Origin: Clostridia bacterium
GTDB taxonomy: Bacteria; Bacillota; Clostridia; Oscillospirales; Acutalibacteraceae
Direction: 5' to 3'
DNA length: 12,361 bases
Assembly (NCBI GenBank): GCA_900771185.1
Contig: CAAGND010000133.1
Coordinates: forward strand, 1-12,361
Shown here: in pieces, positions 6,488 through 12,361 of the stretch
Layout of the letters: every line of letters starts with the position of its first letter
Position numbering within the stretch: position 1 is the first letter of the stretch
Notes under the pieces: model-generated
Seen by the model: only the letters and a program-made list of their open reading frames with translations
What the model was told of the DNA's origin: nothing
Database searches by the model: none
Translations under genes and position numbers: made by a program

Positions 6488-7729
6488 TTAATAATCCGTA
6501 ACTCTTATTGTGTTGATGACGTTGAGGCCGAGAACGGTTTCAAGCTTTGTGCGAAGCTCACGCTCAGAGGCGCAGGGGGTCACGAACGCAATCTCGTTTT
6601 CGGGCGCATCGCGGCGTTTGAGCAGCTTTATCTCGCCGAAGGTCTTTTCCGCGTTTGAGAGCGTCTCGGCGGGATGCTCGCAGCTCGCTCTGACATAAAG
6701 GGCGGTCGAAGCGTCAAGATAGTCGGAGACGTAGCCCTCCTCGCTGTCAGCCCAGCCGAAGAATTTCTGCTTGTTCTCATGACGGGCGCAGTCTATGACA
6801 TCGCCGACAACGGCGCTGGCCGTCGGGAGCTTGCCGGCACCTCTGCCGTAAAACACAACGTCGCCTATCGCGTCGCCGCGGACAAGGATAGCGTTGAAAA
6901 CATCGTCAACTCCCGCGAGCTGGCTGTGGTGGTCAACAAAAGCCGGGCTGACAACGGCACATATGTGCTTGCCGTCCTCAGAGCGCCTGGCTCTGCCGAG
7001 CAGCTTTATTACGCCGCCCCAGCTCTTCGCGTATTCAACGTCCTCAAGGGTTATTTCGGTTATACCCTCGGTGTGAACCTCTCCGGGATAGACATGTTTC
7101 CCGAAACACAGGGAGGCGAGTATGCAGACCTTGCGGCACGCATCGTGACCCAAAATATCCGCCGACGGGTCGCGCTCCGCGTAACCGTTGTCCTGTGCCA
7201 GGCGCAGAGCCTCGTCAAAGGGCATATTGTCATTTATCATCCGGGTGAGAATGAAGTTTGTCGTGCCGTTGAGGATTCCGGCAAATTCATCTATTTCGTT
7301 CGCGGCGAGGCACTGGCTTATCGGGCGGATTATCGGAATACCGCCGCCCACGCTCGCCTCAAAAAGAAAATTGACGTTGTTCTGCGCCGCATAGCCGAGC
7401 AGTTCACACCCCTTTTCGGCAACAAGCTCCTTGTTTGAGGTGACAACGCTTTTGCCCGCTTTCAGGCAGGCGGAAACAAACTCATATGCGGGGTGCAGGC
7501 CGCCCATTGTTTCAACGACCACCCTGACCTCCGGGTCGTTGAGAATTATATTGAAGTCCTTGACAAAAAGCTTCTCATTCGGGTCGCCGGGAAAGTCTCT
7601 GATGTCAAGTATGTATTTTATTTCAAGTTCGGACTGGGTGCTCTTTTTGACGATGCTGTCATGGTTTTTGTTGATAACCTGCGCAACGCCTGAGCCGACA
7701 ACACCGTAGCCCATTATCGCAATATACAT
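6488..7729 (-). CDS. hom: Homoserine dehydrogenase
   Basis: A 413-residue enzyme converting aspartate semialdehyde to homoserine with NAD(P)H, the branch point towards threonine and methionine. The nucleotide-binding motif GYGVVG is at residues 7-12, VVTSNKELVA at about 95-104 (Lys100), GGGIPIIRP at 128-136, GILNGTTNFIL at 151-161, and the full family signature from Ala178 to Lys200 (NGYAERDPSAD, then GHDACRK). The last 70 or so residues (from about ALYVRA) look like an ACT-type regulatory domain, suggesting feedback by threonine as in other monofunctional bacterial enzymes of this length; the domain is inferred from size and hydrophobic pattern. The ATG at 7729 follows AAGGAGAGG with 7 bases between. 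No thrB, thrC or aspartokinase gene is adjacent. It is divergent from ytvI across a 209-base AT-rich spacer in which I could not assign a confident hom promoter. Confidence 0.97.
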   Translation of the reverse strand: MYIAIMGYGVVGSGVAQVINKNHDSIVKKSTQSELEIKYILDIRDFPGDPNEKLFVKDFNIILNDPEVRVVVETMGGLHPAYEFVSACLKAGKSVVTSNKELVAEKGCELLGYAAQNNVNFLFEASVGGGIPIIRPISQCLAANEIDEFAGILNGTTNFILTRMINDNMPFDEALRLAQDNGYAERDPSADILGHDACRKVCILASLCFGKHVYPGEVHTEGITEITLEDVEYAKSWGGVIKLLGRARRSEDGKHICAVVSPAFVDHHSQLAGVDDVFNAILVRGDAIGDVVFYGRGAGKLPTASAVVGDVIDCARHENKQKFFGWADSEEGYVSDYLDASTALYVRASCEHPAETLSNAEKTFGEIKLLKRRDAPENEIAFVTPCASERELRTKLETVLGLNVINTIRVTDY

Positions 7730-7847
7730 AAGTAAACCTCTCCTTGAACGGATAAATTAATCAACGTTTATTTTAACACAAAGAAAGGAGCGGATAAAGC
7801 CTAAAATATAAACTTTTTAAATTTTTTTGAAGTATTTTCTTATATGA

Positions 7848-7876
7848 TTGAGTTTTAACTGTAAAAGGTATAAAAT
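7848..7876 (+). promoter_or_regulatory. Predicted promoter of ytvI
   Basis: TTGAGT (7848-7853), a 17-base spacer, then TAAAAT (7871-7876), about 60 bases before the ytvI start. The region is AT-rich, so alternatives exist, including a second TATA-like run near 7880-7900. Confidence 0.5.
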
Positions 7877-7938
7877 ATATACTGTATATTTATAATTATA
7901 TCTAATGCTAAAGACATCGTGCGGAAAGGTGTGATTCC

Positions 7939-9180
7939 ATGCAGACATCGGTTGAAAGAAAAAGAGCGGTTTTGATTAACACCGCCTATGTCGTTCTGCT
8001 TTTGAGCGCATTCTATTTGTTCATGAAATATGCTTTCTGGATATTTGCGCCGTTTATATTTGCTTTTATTCTCGGCGCGGCTCTTCAGCGCCCGAGAAAT
8101 GCCATAATCAAAAAGACGCCGCTCAAAAAAGGGCTGACCTCGGTTCTGCTGGTGCTGCTGACTGTCGGCGCCATAGTTGCGCTCATAGCGTTGGCGGGCG
8201 TGAGGATAGCCGCGGAGTTCAGGGGTCTTGTCTCATCGCTGATGGAGTATGTCAAAGAGCTGCCCGATTTGATAAAGAGCGTGGAGACATCAATAATCGG
8301 ACTTGCCCAAAAGCTGCCGGACGGAATACGGGACACGATAGTGCAAGGCGTCAGCAATCTTTCGGACAAGCTGCTTCTCTCGTCCGAGGAGCGTATGGAG
8401 ATGTCTCAGACGCAGCAGAGCGGCGCCGATATAGATATTTTTTCCATCCTCAAAACGCCGCTGAGCGGGGTTTGGGCAACGGCAAAGCAGATTCCGAGTG
8501 TGCTGGTCGGATGCCTTGTTTTTGTTATCGCCGGCTGCTTCATCACTTCAGACTATGACAGGATAGTCAATTTTGTGAAAAGACAGCTCAGCCCCGAAAA
8601 GAGAAGGAACCTTTCCAAAACAAAGGGTATTGTCTTCTCGTCAATCGGCAAGCTTGTCAAATCATATCTGCTTATAATGCTAATAACCTTCGCTGAGATG
8701 TGTGTGGGCATCGGAGCGCTGAAGGTTATAGGAGTTTACAGCGGAAAATATATTTTCGTAATAGCCCTGATAACAGCGATAGTGGATATCTTTCCCGTTC
8801 TCGGAACAGGAACCATACTCATCCCGTGGGCGGTTATTTCACTGATAACGGGAAGCTACGGAATGGGTATAGGGCTGCTTGTGCTCTATGCCTGCATAAC
8901 GGTCATACGTCAGGTTATAGAGCCGAAGATAGTGGCTAGCAATCTTGGAATCCCGCCGATTGTCAGCATCATGGGCATGTATATCGGTCTCCAGCTTTTC
9001 GGCGTTATAGGGCTGTTACTGATGCCGATAACAATAACGGTTATAAAAGTGCTCAATGACGAGGGCGTTGTGAGAATATGGAAGAAAGAGAAAAAGAACG
9101 ATGGCGTTCCGGATGATAGCAACCAAAACAAAGACACGCAGTCTCCGCAGCCCGAAGAGACCGGGGAGAGCGAAAAATAA
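7939..9180 (+). CDS. ytvI: AI-2E family membrane protein, YtvI-like
   Basis: A 413-residue polytopic protein of the AI-2E/PerM family, whose members are permease-like and include the sporulation membrane protein YtvI of Firmicutes. Hydrophobic segments lie at about residues 12-30, 33-50, 68-90, 186-203, 240-262, 270-290, 295-322 and 340-372. The soluble loop of about 95 residues between the third and fourth segments (91-185) is the usual extracytoplasmic part. Family motifs are clear: DIFPVLGTG (283-291), RQVIEPKI (324-331) and a Gly-rich GMYIGLQLFGVIGLL stretch. The tail after residue 380 is hydrophilic and acidic (KKEKK, then a run rich in Asp, Glu, Pro and Gln), longer than typical. AAAGGTG lies eight bases before the ATG. 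The family is sure; the YtvI assignment rests on remembered motif similarity and suggests a spore-forming lineage. The transported solute, if any, is unknown. Confidence 0.9.
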   Translation: MQTSVERKRAVLINTAYVVLLLSAFYLFMKYAFWIFAPFIFAFILGAALQRPRNAIIKKTPLKKGLTSVLLVLLTVGAIVALIALAGVRIAAEFRGLVSSLMEYVKELPDLIKSVETSIIGLAQKLPDGIRDTIVQGVSNLSDKLLLSSEERMEMSQTQQSGADIDIFSILKTPLSGVWATAKQIPSVLVGCLVFVIAGCFITSDYDRIVNFVKRQLSPEKRRNLSKTKGIVFSSIGKLVKSYLLIMLITFAEMCVGIGALKVIGVYSGKYIFVIALITAIVDIFPVLGTGTILIPWAVISLITGSYGMGIGLLVLYACITVIRQVIEPKIVASNLGIPPIVSIMGMYIGLQLFGVIGLLLMPITITVIKVLNDEGVVRIWKKEKKNDGVPDDSNQNKDTQSPQPEETGESEK

Positions 9181-9247
9181 AAAAATTTAGAATCCCTGCA
9201 ATAAAAAGGACCTCTTGCTGCATTTAACAAACGGGAAGGAGAATGTT

Positions 9248-9442
9248 ATGCTTTTTTTCACTGTTGCCATAGCTGAGGGACAAAAGCATGCTGCATCAAG
9301 ATGTGTGCCGCTTGATGAGCTCATAGTCAAAGTCGGCGAGGGTGACACGGACGCTTTTGCAAAGCTCTACCACATGACGGACAGCTCCGTGTTCGCATTC
9401 GCACTGTCTATCCTCAAAAACGACAAGTGGGAAAGCCGATGA
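9248..9442 (+). pseudogene. Truncated ECF-type sigma factor (N-terminal region 2 only)
   Basis: From an ATG at 9248, preceded by AAGGAG at a good distance, 64 codons are read before TGA. The part from LDELIVKVGEGDTDAFAKLY to FAFALSILKN closely follows the start of sigma-70 region 2 in ECF sigma factors (GD..AF..LY, then a helix ending SILKN). A whole ECF factor is about 160-190 residues and would continue with the AEDV/Q-D-TF segment, the rest of region 2 and region 4; none of this is present in any frame. The start therefore looks functional but the gene is broken. It lies 67 bases after ytvI on the same strand with no terminator between, so the two are probably co-transcribed. See the entry at 9432 for the frame that continues from here. 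Confidence 0.6.
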
Positions 9443-9587
9443 TGACGATGACGACGATGCGGACGGACCTTATTGCGATGACTGCGGCAAGCTGAAGACC
9501 GAATGCCGAAAGGGCGTCTGTGCCGATGACGGAGACTACTGCGAAATCTGCGGCGAAAAAGAGGGAAGCTGTTCTCACACGGATTGA
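9432..9587 (+). pseudogene. Acidic, cysteine-rich tail in the +1 frame after the sigma fragment
   Basis: A 51-codon stretch in the +1 frame relative to the sigma fragment. It begins with seven Asp in a row, then two CxxC pairs (CDDC and CEIC) with further Cys between and after them and a final SHTD; six-plus ordered cysteines suggest a metal-binding or disulfide-rich segment. The frame has no ATG, GTG or TTG start after its preceding stop at 9375-9377, so it cannot be translated alone. It is either the 3' end of a second gene brought next to the sigma start by a deletion, or the end of the same gene separated by a one-base indel near 9429-9440. I do not recognise the protein; an anti-sigma partner's tail is a guess from position. 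Confidence 0.5.
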
Positions 9588-9677
9588 TCGATCGGCGGAA
9601 TAATTGGATATAATCACAGTAAACTGATTATTTCTTGGCATAAATGGTGGTTTGTTTTCACATCTGAAGACATAAAG

Positions 9678-9708
9678 AGCAGGGCTGACGGAAAGTCAGC
9701 CCTGCTTT
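9678..9708. terminator. Hairpin terminator between convergent units
   Basis: AGCAGGGCTGAC (9678-9689) pairs perfectly with GTCAGCCCTGCT (9695-9706), a 12-base-pair stem with a GGAAA loop, followed by TTGTTG on the plus strand and by CTTTATG on the minus strand. It would end the ytvI/sigma-fragment transcript and could also stop transcripts from gtrA about 100 bases away. Confidence 0.8.
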
Positions 9709-9809
9709 GTTGCTTATACTTATGCTTGTGCAGAAAAACGAAAGAGCTTGTTGCTGAAAAGAGGGATTACAGATCTTCGCGGTGGTTACTGGATCCCGAA
9801 ACACCAAAG

Positions 9810-10283
9810 TCACTTCTGTTTGTTTTTGAAGATGACAAGCTTGCTGAAGAAATAATTGAGAATCACGACCACGACGGCGAGAATGATTTTTGCGGTCATC
9901 GTGCCGCTGAGCTCAAAGTTTATCAGCGGTATGGTGAAGCTCTTTTCGCCGAATTTGAGCAGGCTTACAAAGAAGATAAGCCCCGCCTCCTCAACGCCGA
10001 GGGAAAAAAGCCTTGCCGCGACAAAAGAGGGAATCTCACGGCGAATGACCGACAGCGCCCAGCTTTTGCTCTCAAAGACGAAAAGCTTGTTTGTCACATA
10101 GGCAAAGGCGACTGCAATCACCCAGGCTATGACATTGGTCACAAGATAGAGCTTTGTGCCGAGCAAAACATCAAATAGCTTGAATGACACAAAATTCACA
10201 AGTGTTGTCAGCACACCGAACACAATATAGAGCACAGTCTCCCTGTTTATAACCTTTTTGAAAAGGCTTTTCAGCTTATCCAT
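9810..10283 (-). CDS. GtrA family membrane protein
   Basis: A 157-residue protein of the GtrA family, small four-helix membrane proteins that help move lipid-linked sugars for cell-surface polysaccharide modification; for many members the exact role is unproven. Membrane segments lie at about residues 16-40, 45-66, 86-110 and 130-148. Family features include an FG start of helix 1, N50 with AW at 53-54, NKLFVF (65-70) at the end of helix 2, and NYFFSKLVIF (143-152) at the end of helix 4. Length is normal for the family. The ATG at 10283 has GGAG seven bases upstream. It begins 14 bases after the purB stop on the same strand, so it is most likely translated from the purB transcript. No glycosyltransferase gene, the usual partner, is seen nearby. 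Confidence 0.9.
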   Translation of the reverse strand: MDKLKSLFKKVINRETVLYIVFGVLTTLVNFVSFKLFDVLLGTKLYLVTNVIAWVIAVAFAYVTNKLFVFESKSWALSVIRREIPSFVAARLFSLGVEEAGLIFFVSLLKFGEKSFTIPLINFELSGTMTAKIILAVVVVILNYFFSKLVIFKNKQK

Positions 10284-10297
10284 AAATTACTCCGTTA

Positions 10298-11728
10298 TCA
10301 GACTTTTATGTCTACCTCGACACCGAGCAGGTCTGAATATTTTTCAAGAATGGGATTTATCTCATCTTCAACAAACTCCTGTGTCTGCTGAGGGGCGCGC
10401 CCGACAAAATCCGAGGGATTCATCAAAGCGTTGAGCTCGTCAAGCGTAACTCCGAAATTCTCGTCGGCAGCGATTCTTTCAAGCAGGTCGTTTTTGCCGC
10501 CTTCGGCTTTGACAACTCTGCCTGCCGCCATTGAGTGAATGCGGATTCTCTCGTGCAGCTCCTGTCTGTCACCGCCCTTTTTGACAGCCTCCATCATAAT
10601 ATTTTCGGTTGCCATGAACGGCAGCTCATCGCGAAGATGCTTTTCTATCATCTTCGGATAGACGACAAGTCCGTCAGCAACGTTTATGCAGAGCTCAAGC
10701 ACCGCGTCCGCAGCGAGAAACGCCTCGGGGACGCTGAGCCGCTTGTTCGCGGAGTCATCAAGGGTGCGCTCGAACCACTGTGCGCCGGAGGTCATGGCGG
10801 TGTTTTGAATATCCGCTATGATATACCTTGAGAGCGACGCTATACGTTCACTGCGCATCGGGTTTCTCTTATAAGCCATTGCCGAGGAACCGATCTGATG
10901 CTTTTCAAACGGCTCCTCAATCTCCTTCATGTGCTGAAGCAGGCGGATATCGTTGGAGAACTTTGTGGCCGACATTCCGATACCGGCGAGGACGGTGAGC
11001 ATCTGATAATCAAGCTTTCTTGAATAGGTCTGCCCGGACACGGCAAAGCAGCTGTCAAAGCCCATCTTTTCGGCAATCATTTTGTCAAGCGCCTTGACCT
11101 TGTCCGTGTCGCCGTCAAACAACTCCATGAACGATGCCTGTGTTCCGGTGGTGCCCTTTGAACCGAGAAGCTTCAACTGCGTGAGTTGAAACTCAAGATT
11201 CTGGAAATCCATGAGAAATTCGTTGAGCCAGAGTGAAGCGCGTTTGCCGACTGTTGTCGGCTGTGCGGGCTGATAGTGTGTATATGCCAGACACGGCATG
11301 TCCTTATATTCAAGAGCGAACTTTGAAAGCACGCTCAGGAGATTCACAAGCTTGCGGCGGATAAGCAGCATTGCCTCGCGCATGGTGATGACATCGGTGT
11401 TGTCTCCGACATAGCAGGAGGTGGCACCCAGATGAATTATGGGCTTCGCCTTCGGGCAGAGCACGCCGTAGGCATAGACGTGCGACATAACATCATGGCG
11501 AACCTCCTTTTCGCGGGCCGCGGCGACGTCATAGTTAATATCGTCCGCATGAGCTTTAAGCTCCGCGATCTGCTCATCTGTGATATTCAGACCGAGCTCC
11601 TTTTCGCTCTCGGCGAGAGCTATCCAAAGCCTTCTCCAGGTTCTGAATTTGAAATCAGGGGAGAAAATATATTTCATCTGCTCGCTTGCATAGCGGGAGT
11701 TGAGGGGAGATTCGTAGGTGTTTTTCAT
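10298..11728 (-). CDS. purB: Adenylosuccinate lyase
   Basis: A 476-residue purine-synthesis enzyme of the fumarase/aspartase superfamily. It cleaves fumarate from SAICAR in IMP synthesis and from adenylosuccinate in the AMP step. The start at 11728 gives MKNTYESPLNSRYAS, the usual beginning of clostridial PurB; an in-frame ATG four codons upstream (11740) directly abuts its purine-rich ribosome site and is less likely. Motifs by residue from 11728: RHDVM near 77-81, HLGATS at 99-104, THYQPAQPTT from about 150 (His151), and the superfamily signature GSSAMAYKRNPMRSE from 280, whose flexible loop carries the catalytic serine (281/282). Nothing is missing. A near-consensus promoter lies upstream and gtrA follows after 14 bases. 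No other pur gene is adjacent. Confidence 0.97.
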   Translation of the reverse strand: MKNTYESPLNSRYASEQMKYIFSPDFKFRTWRRLWIALAESEKELGLNITDEQIAELKAHADDINYDVAAAREKEVRHDVMSHVYAYGVLCPKAKPIIHLGATSCYVGDNTDVITMREAMLLIRRKLVNLLSVLSKFALEYKDMPCLAYTHYQPAQPTTVGKRASLWLNEFLMDFQNLEFQLTQLKLLGSKGTTGTQASFMELFDGDTDKVKALDKMIAEKMGFDSCFAVSGQTYSRKLDYQMLTVLAGIGMSATKFSNDIRLLQHMKEIEEPFEKHQIGSSAMAYKRNPMRSERIASLSRYIIADIQNTAMTSGAQWFERTLDDSANKRLSVPEAFLAADAVLELCINVADGLVVYPKMIEKHLRDELPFMATENIMMEAVKKGGDRQELHERIRIHSMAAGRVVKAEGGKNDLLERIAADENFGVTLDELNALMNPSDFVGRAPQQTQEFVEDEINPILEKYSDLLGVEVDIKV

Positions 11729-11739
11729 CCTTGTGCCCA

Positions 11740-11746
11740 TCCTTTT
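11740..11746 (-). promoter_or_regulatory. purB: Ribosome binding site of purB
   Basis: AAAAGGA on the minus strand, 11 bases before the ATG at 11728. It overlaps the ATG at 11740, which therefore has no spacing; this favours the downstream start. Confidence 0.5.
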
Positions 11747-11799
11747 GAAAAAATAGCCGCTGAAAATCGCGCCATCGATTTGATCAGTGGTTATTTAAA

Positions 11800-11829
11800 A
11801 TTATAAGTCGAAAGCAGGGCACTTGTCAA
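11800..11829 (-). promoter_or_regulatory. Promoter of purB-gtrA
   Basis: On the minus strand: TTGACA (11829-11824), an 18-base spacer and TATAAT (11805-11800), both boxes matching consensus. Transcription would start near 11793, leaving a leader of about 65 bases before purB. Confidence 0.85.
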
Positions 11830-11836
11830 GAAAGGC

Positions 11837-11864
11837 TTGAAAAATAGAGGTATTGTGATAAAAT
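11837..11864 (+). promoter_or_regulatory. Promoter of the DUF1624 acyltransferase gene
   Basis: TTGAAA (11837-11842), a 16-base spacer and TAAAAT (11859-11864) preceded by TGA, an extended -10 form. The start would be near 11871, about 27 bases before the ATG. Its -35 box lies only seven bases from that of the divergent purB promoter. Confidence 0.7.
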
Positions 11865-11897
11865 ATACTGGTATCTTTAAAACACCGGAGGAAACAG

Positions 11898-12361
11898 ATG
11901 GCGGCGGCAAAGGGCAAAAAGAGAATACATCTGCTCGACGAGCTCAGGGGACTCGCGGTGTTCTGCATGGTGTTCTATCACGCATTTTACAGCATGTCCG
12001 AGGTTTTCGGCATGAAGGCGGGAACAGAGCTGTTGAATTTTTTTATGCCTGCACAGCCTTACTTTGCGGCGATGTTCATAGTGATATCCGGCATATCCTC
12101 GCGCCTGTCGCACGACAACACCAAAAGGGGAGTGCGGCTGCTTCTCGTGGCTCTGGGTCTGACGGTTATCACAGCCGTTATCATGCCTCTGATGGGCTTT
12201 GACGGAGCGCAGATTTATTTCGGTATACTCCATCTGCTCTCGCTGTCCATGCTCATCTTTTCGCTTGCGCGCAAGGGGCTTGACAAAATCAATCCGGTGC
12301 TCGGAGTGTGCATATGCGCTCTGCTCTATGCCCTGACCTTCAATGTCAGCAACGGTTTTCT
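11898..12361 (+). CDS. DUF1624/HGSNAT-like membrane acyltransferase, N-terminal part (cut by right edge)
   Basis: The first 154 residues of an integral membrane protein; the rest lies beyond the window. The start RIHLLDELRGLAVFCMVFYH (residues 9-28) is the characteristic first helix of the DUF1624 / heparan-alpha-glucosaminide N-acetyltransferase catalytic family. It is followed by a segment with FIVISGISSRLSHDNTKRG (60-78) and by FGILHLLSLSMLIF (108-121). Hydrophobic segments lie at about 17-34, 52-68, 79-98, 104-124 and 133-149. Bacterial members are thought to transfer acyl groups to surface sugars across the membrane, but the substrate is not known here. The ATG has GGAGGA six bases upstream. 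It is transcribed divergently from purB. Confidence 0.85.
   Translation, partial: MAAAKGKKRIHLLDELRGLAVFCMVFYHAFYSMSEVFGMKAGTELLNFFMPAQPYFAAMFIVISGISSRLSHDNTKRGVRLLLVALGLTVITAVIMPLMGFDGAQIYFGILHLLSLSMLIFSLARKGLDKINPVLGVCICALLYALTFNVSNGF

Noticed and set aside
6674..7438. Long plus-strand open frame (254 codons) opposite hom
   Set aside because: It lies wholly inside hom, whose family signature is complete on the other strand. It has no ribosome site and its composition is that of antisense to a codon-biased gene.
9610..9631. ATAATC/GATTAT hairpin downstream of the cysteine tail as a terminator
   Set aside because: The stem is short and AT-only at its ends with a weak T tail; the strong hairpin at 9678-9706 is the better terminator.
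9414..9641. Minus-strand 75-codon frame across the sigma/Cys-tail remnant
   Set aside because: It is the antisense of the Asp-rich tract (reading as Ile/Val runs), with no ribosome site.
9726..10178. Plus-strand 150-codon frame over gtrA
   Set aside because: It is a shadow of gtrA, which has intact membrane helices and family motifs on the minus strand; no ribosome site precedes the shadow.
1..12361. Mobile element, CRISPR, toxin-antitoxin or defence system
   Set aside because: I found no direct-repeat array, transposase or integrase motif, terminal repeats, or recognisable defence domains; nearly all coding DNA is explained by ordinary metabolic and membrane genes.

Overview
The window looks like chromosomal DNA of a spore-forming-lineage Clostridia, most like an uncultured Oscillospirales/Ruminococcaceae-type gut or rumen bacterium. 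The reasons are AGGAGG-type ribosome sites, sigma-A promoters, a T-box riboswitch controlling an isoleucyl-tRNA synthetase, a long eukaryotic-like (type 2) IleRS, a YtvI-like AI-2E protein, and about 50% GC with AT-rich spacers. This is inferred from gene content and style; no rRNA or other decisive marker is present. I found no CRISPR array, tRNA, rRNA, insertion sequence or phage gene.

Layout from left to right. (1) Two leftward membrane-protein genes: a major facilitator transporter cut by the left edge (GTG start, own promoter) and a polytopic membrane protein resembling DUF975. (2) A roughly 570-base stretch with no intact gene. It holds a 40-codon coding remnant, then a strong promoter and a T-box leader with an AUC (Ile) specifier, leading rightward into ileS, which ends at a hairpin terminator. 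(3) Two leftward genes: a Gfo/Idh/MocA oxidoreductase that is visibly AT-richer than its surroundings, and upstream of it hom (homoserine dehydrogenase) with its own terminator. (4) A divergent spacer, then rightward ytvI followed by a broken reading frame: the start of an ECF sigma factor runs out after 64 codons, and an acidic, cysteine-rich tail follows in the +1 frame. (5) A perfect hairpin terminator separates this from a leftward purB-gtrA pair. (6) A compact divergent promoter region serves purB on one side and, on the other, a DUF1624/HGSNAT-like membrane acyltransferase cut by the right edge.

Most of the window is ordinary housekeeping: tRNA charging with T-box feedback, threonine/methionine precursor synthesis, purine synthesis, and cell-envelope proteins. 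These genes do not form one pathway. I see no convincing new multi-gene system. The parts most worth a second look are the broken sigma-factor/cysteine-tail locus, the poorly conserved T-box core, and the small coding remnant upstream of the ileS promoter.
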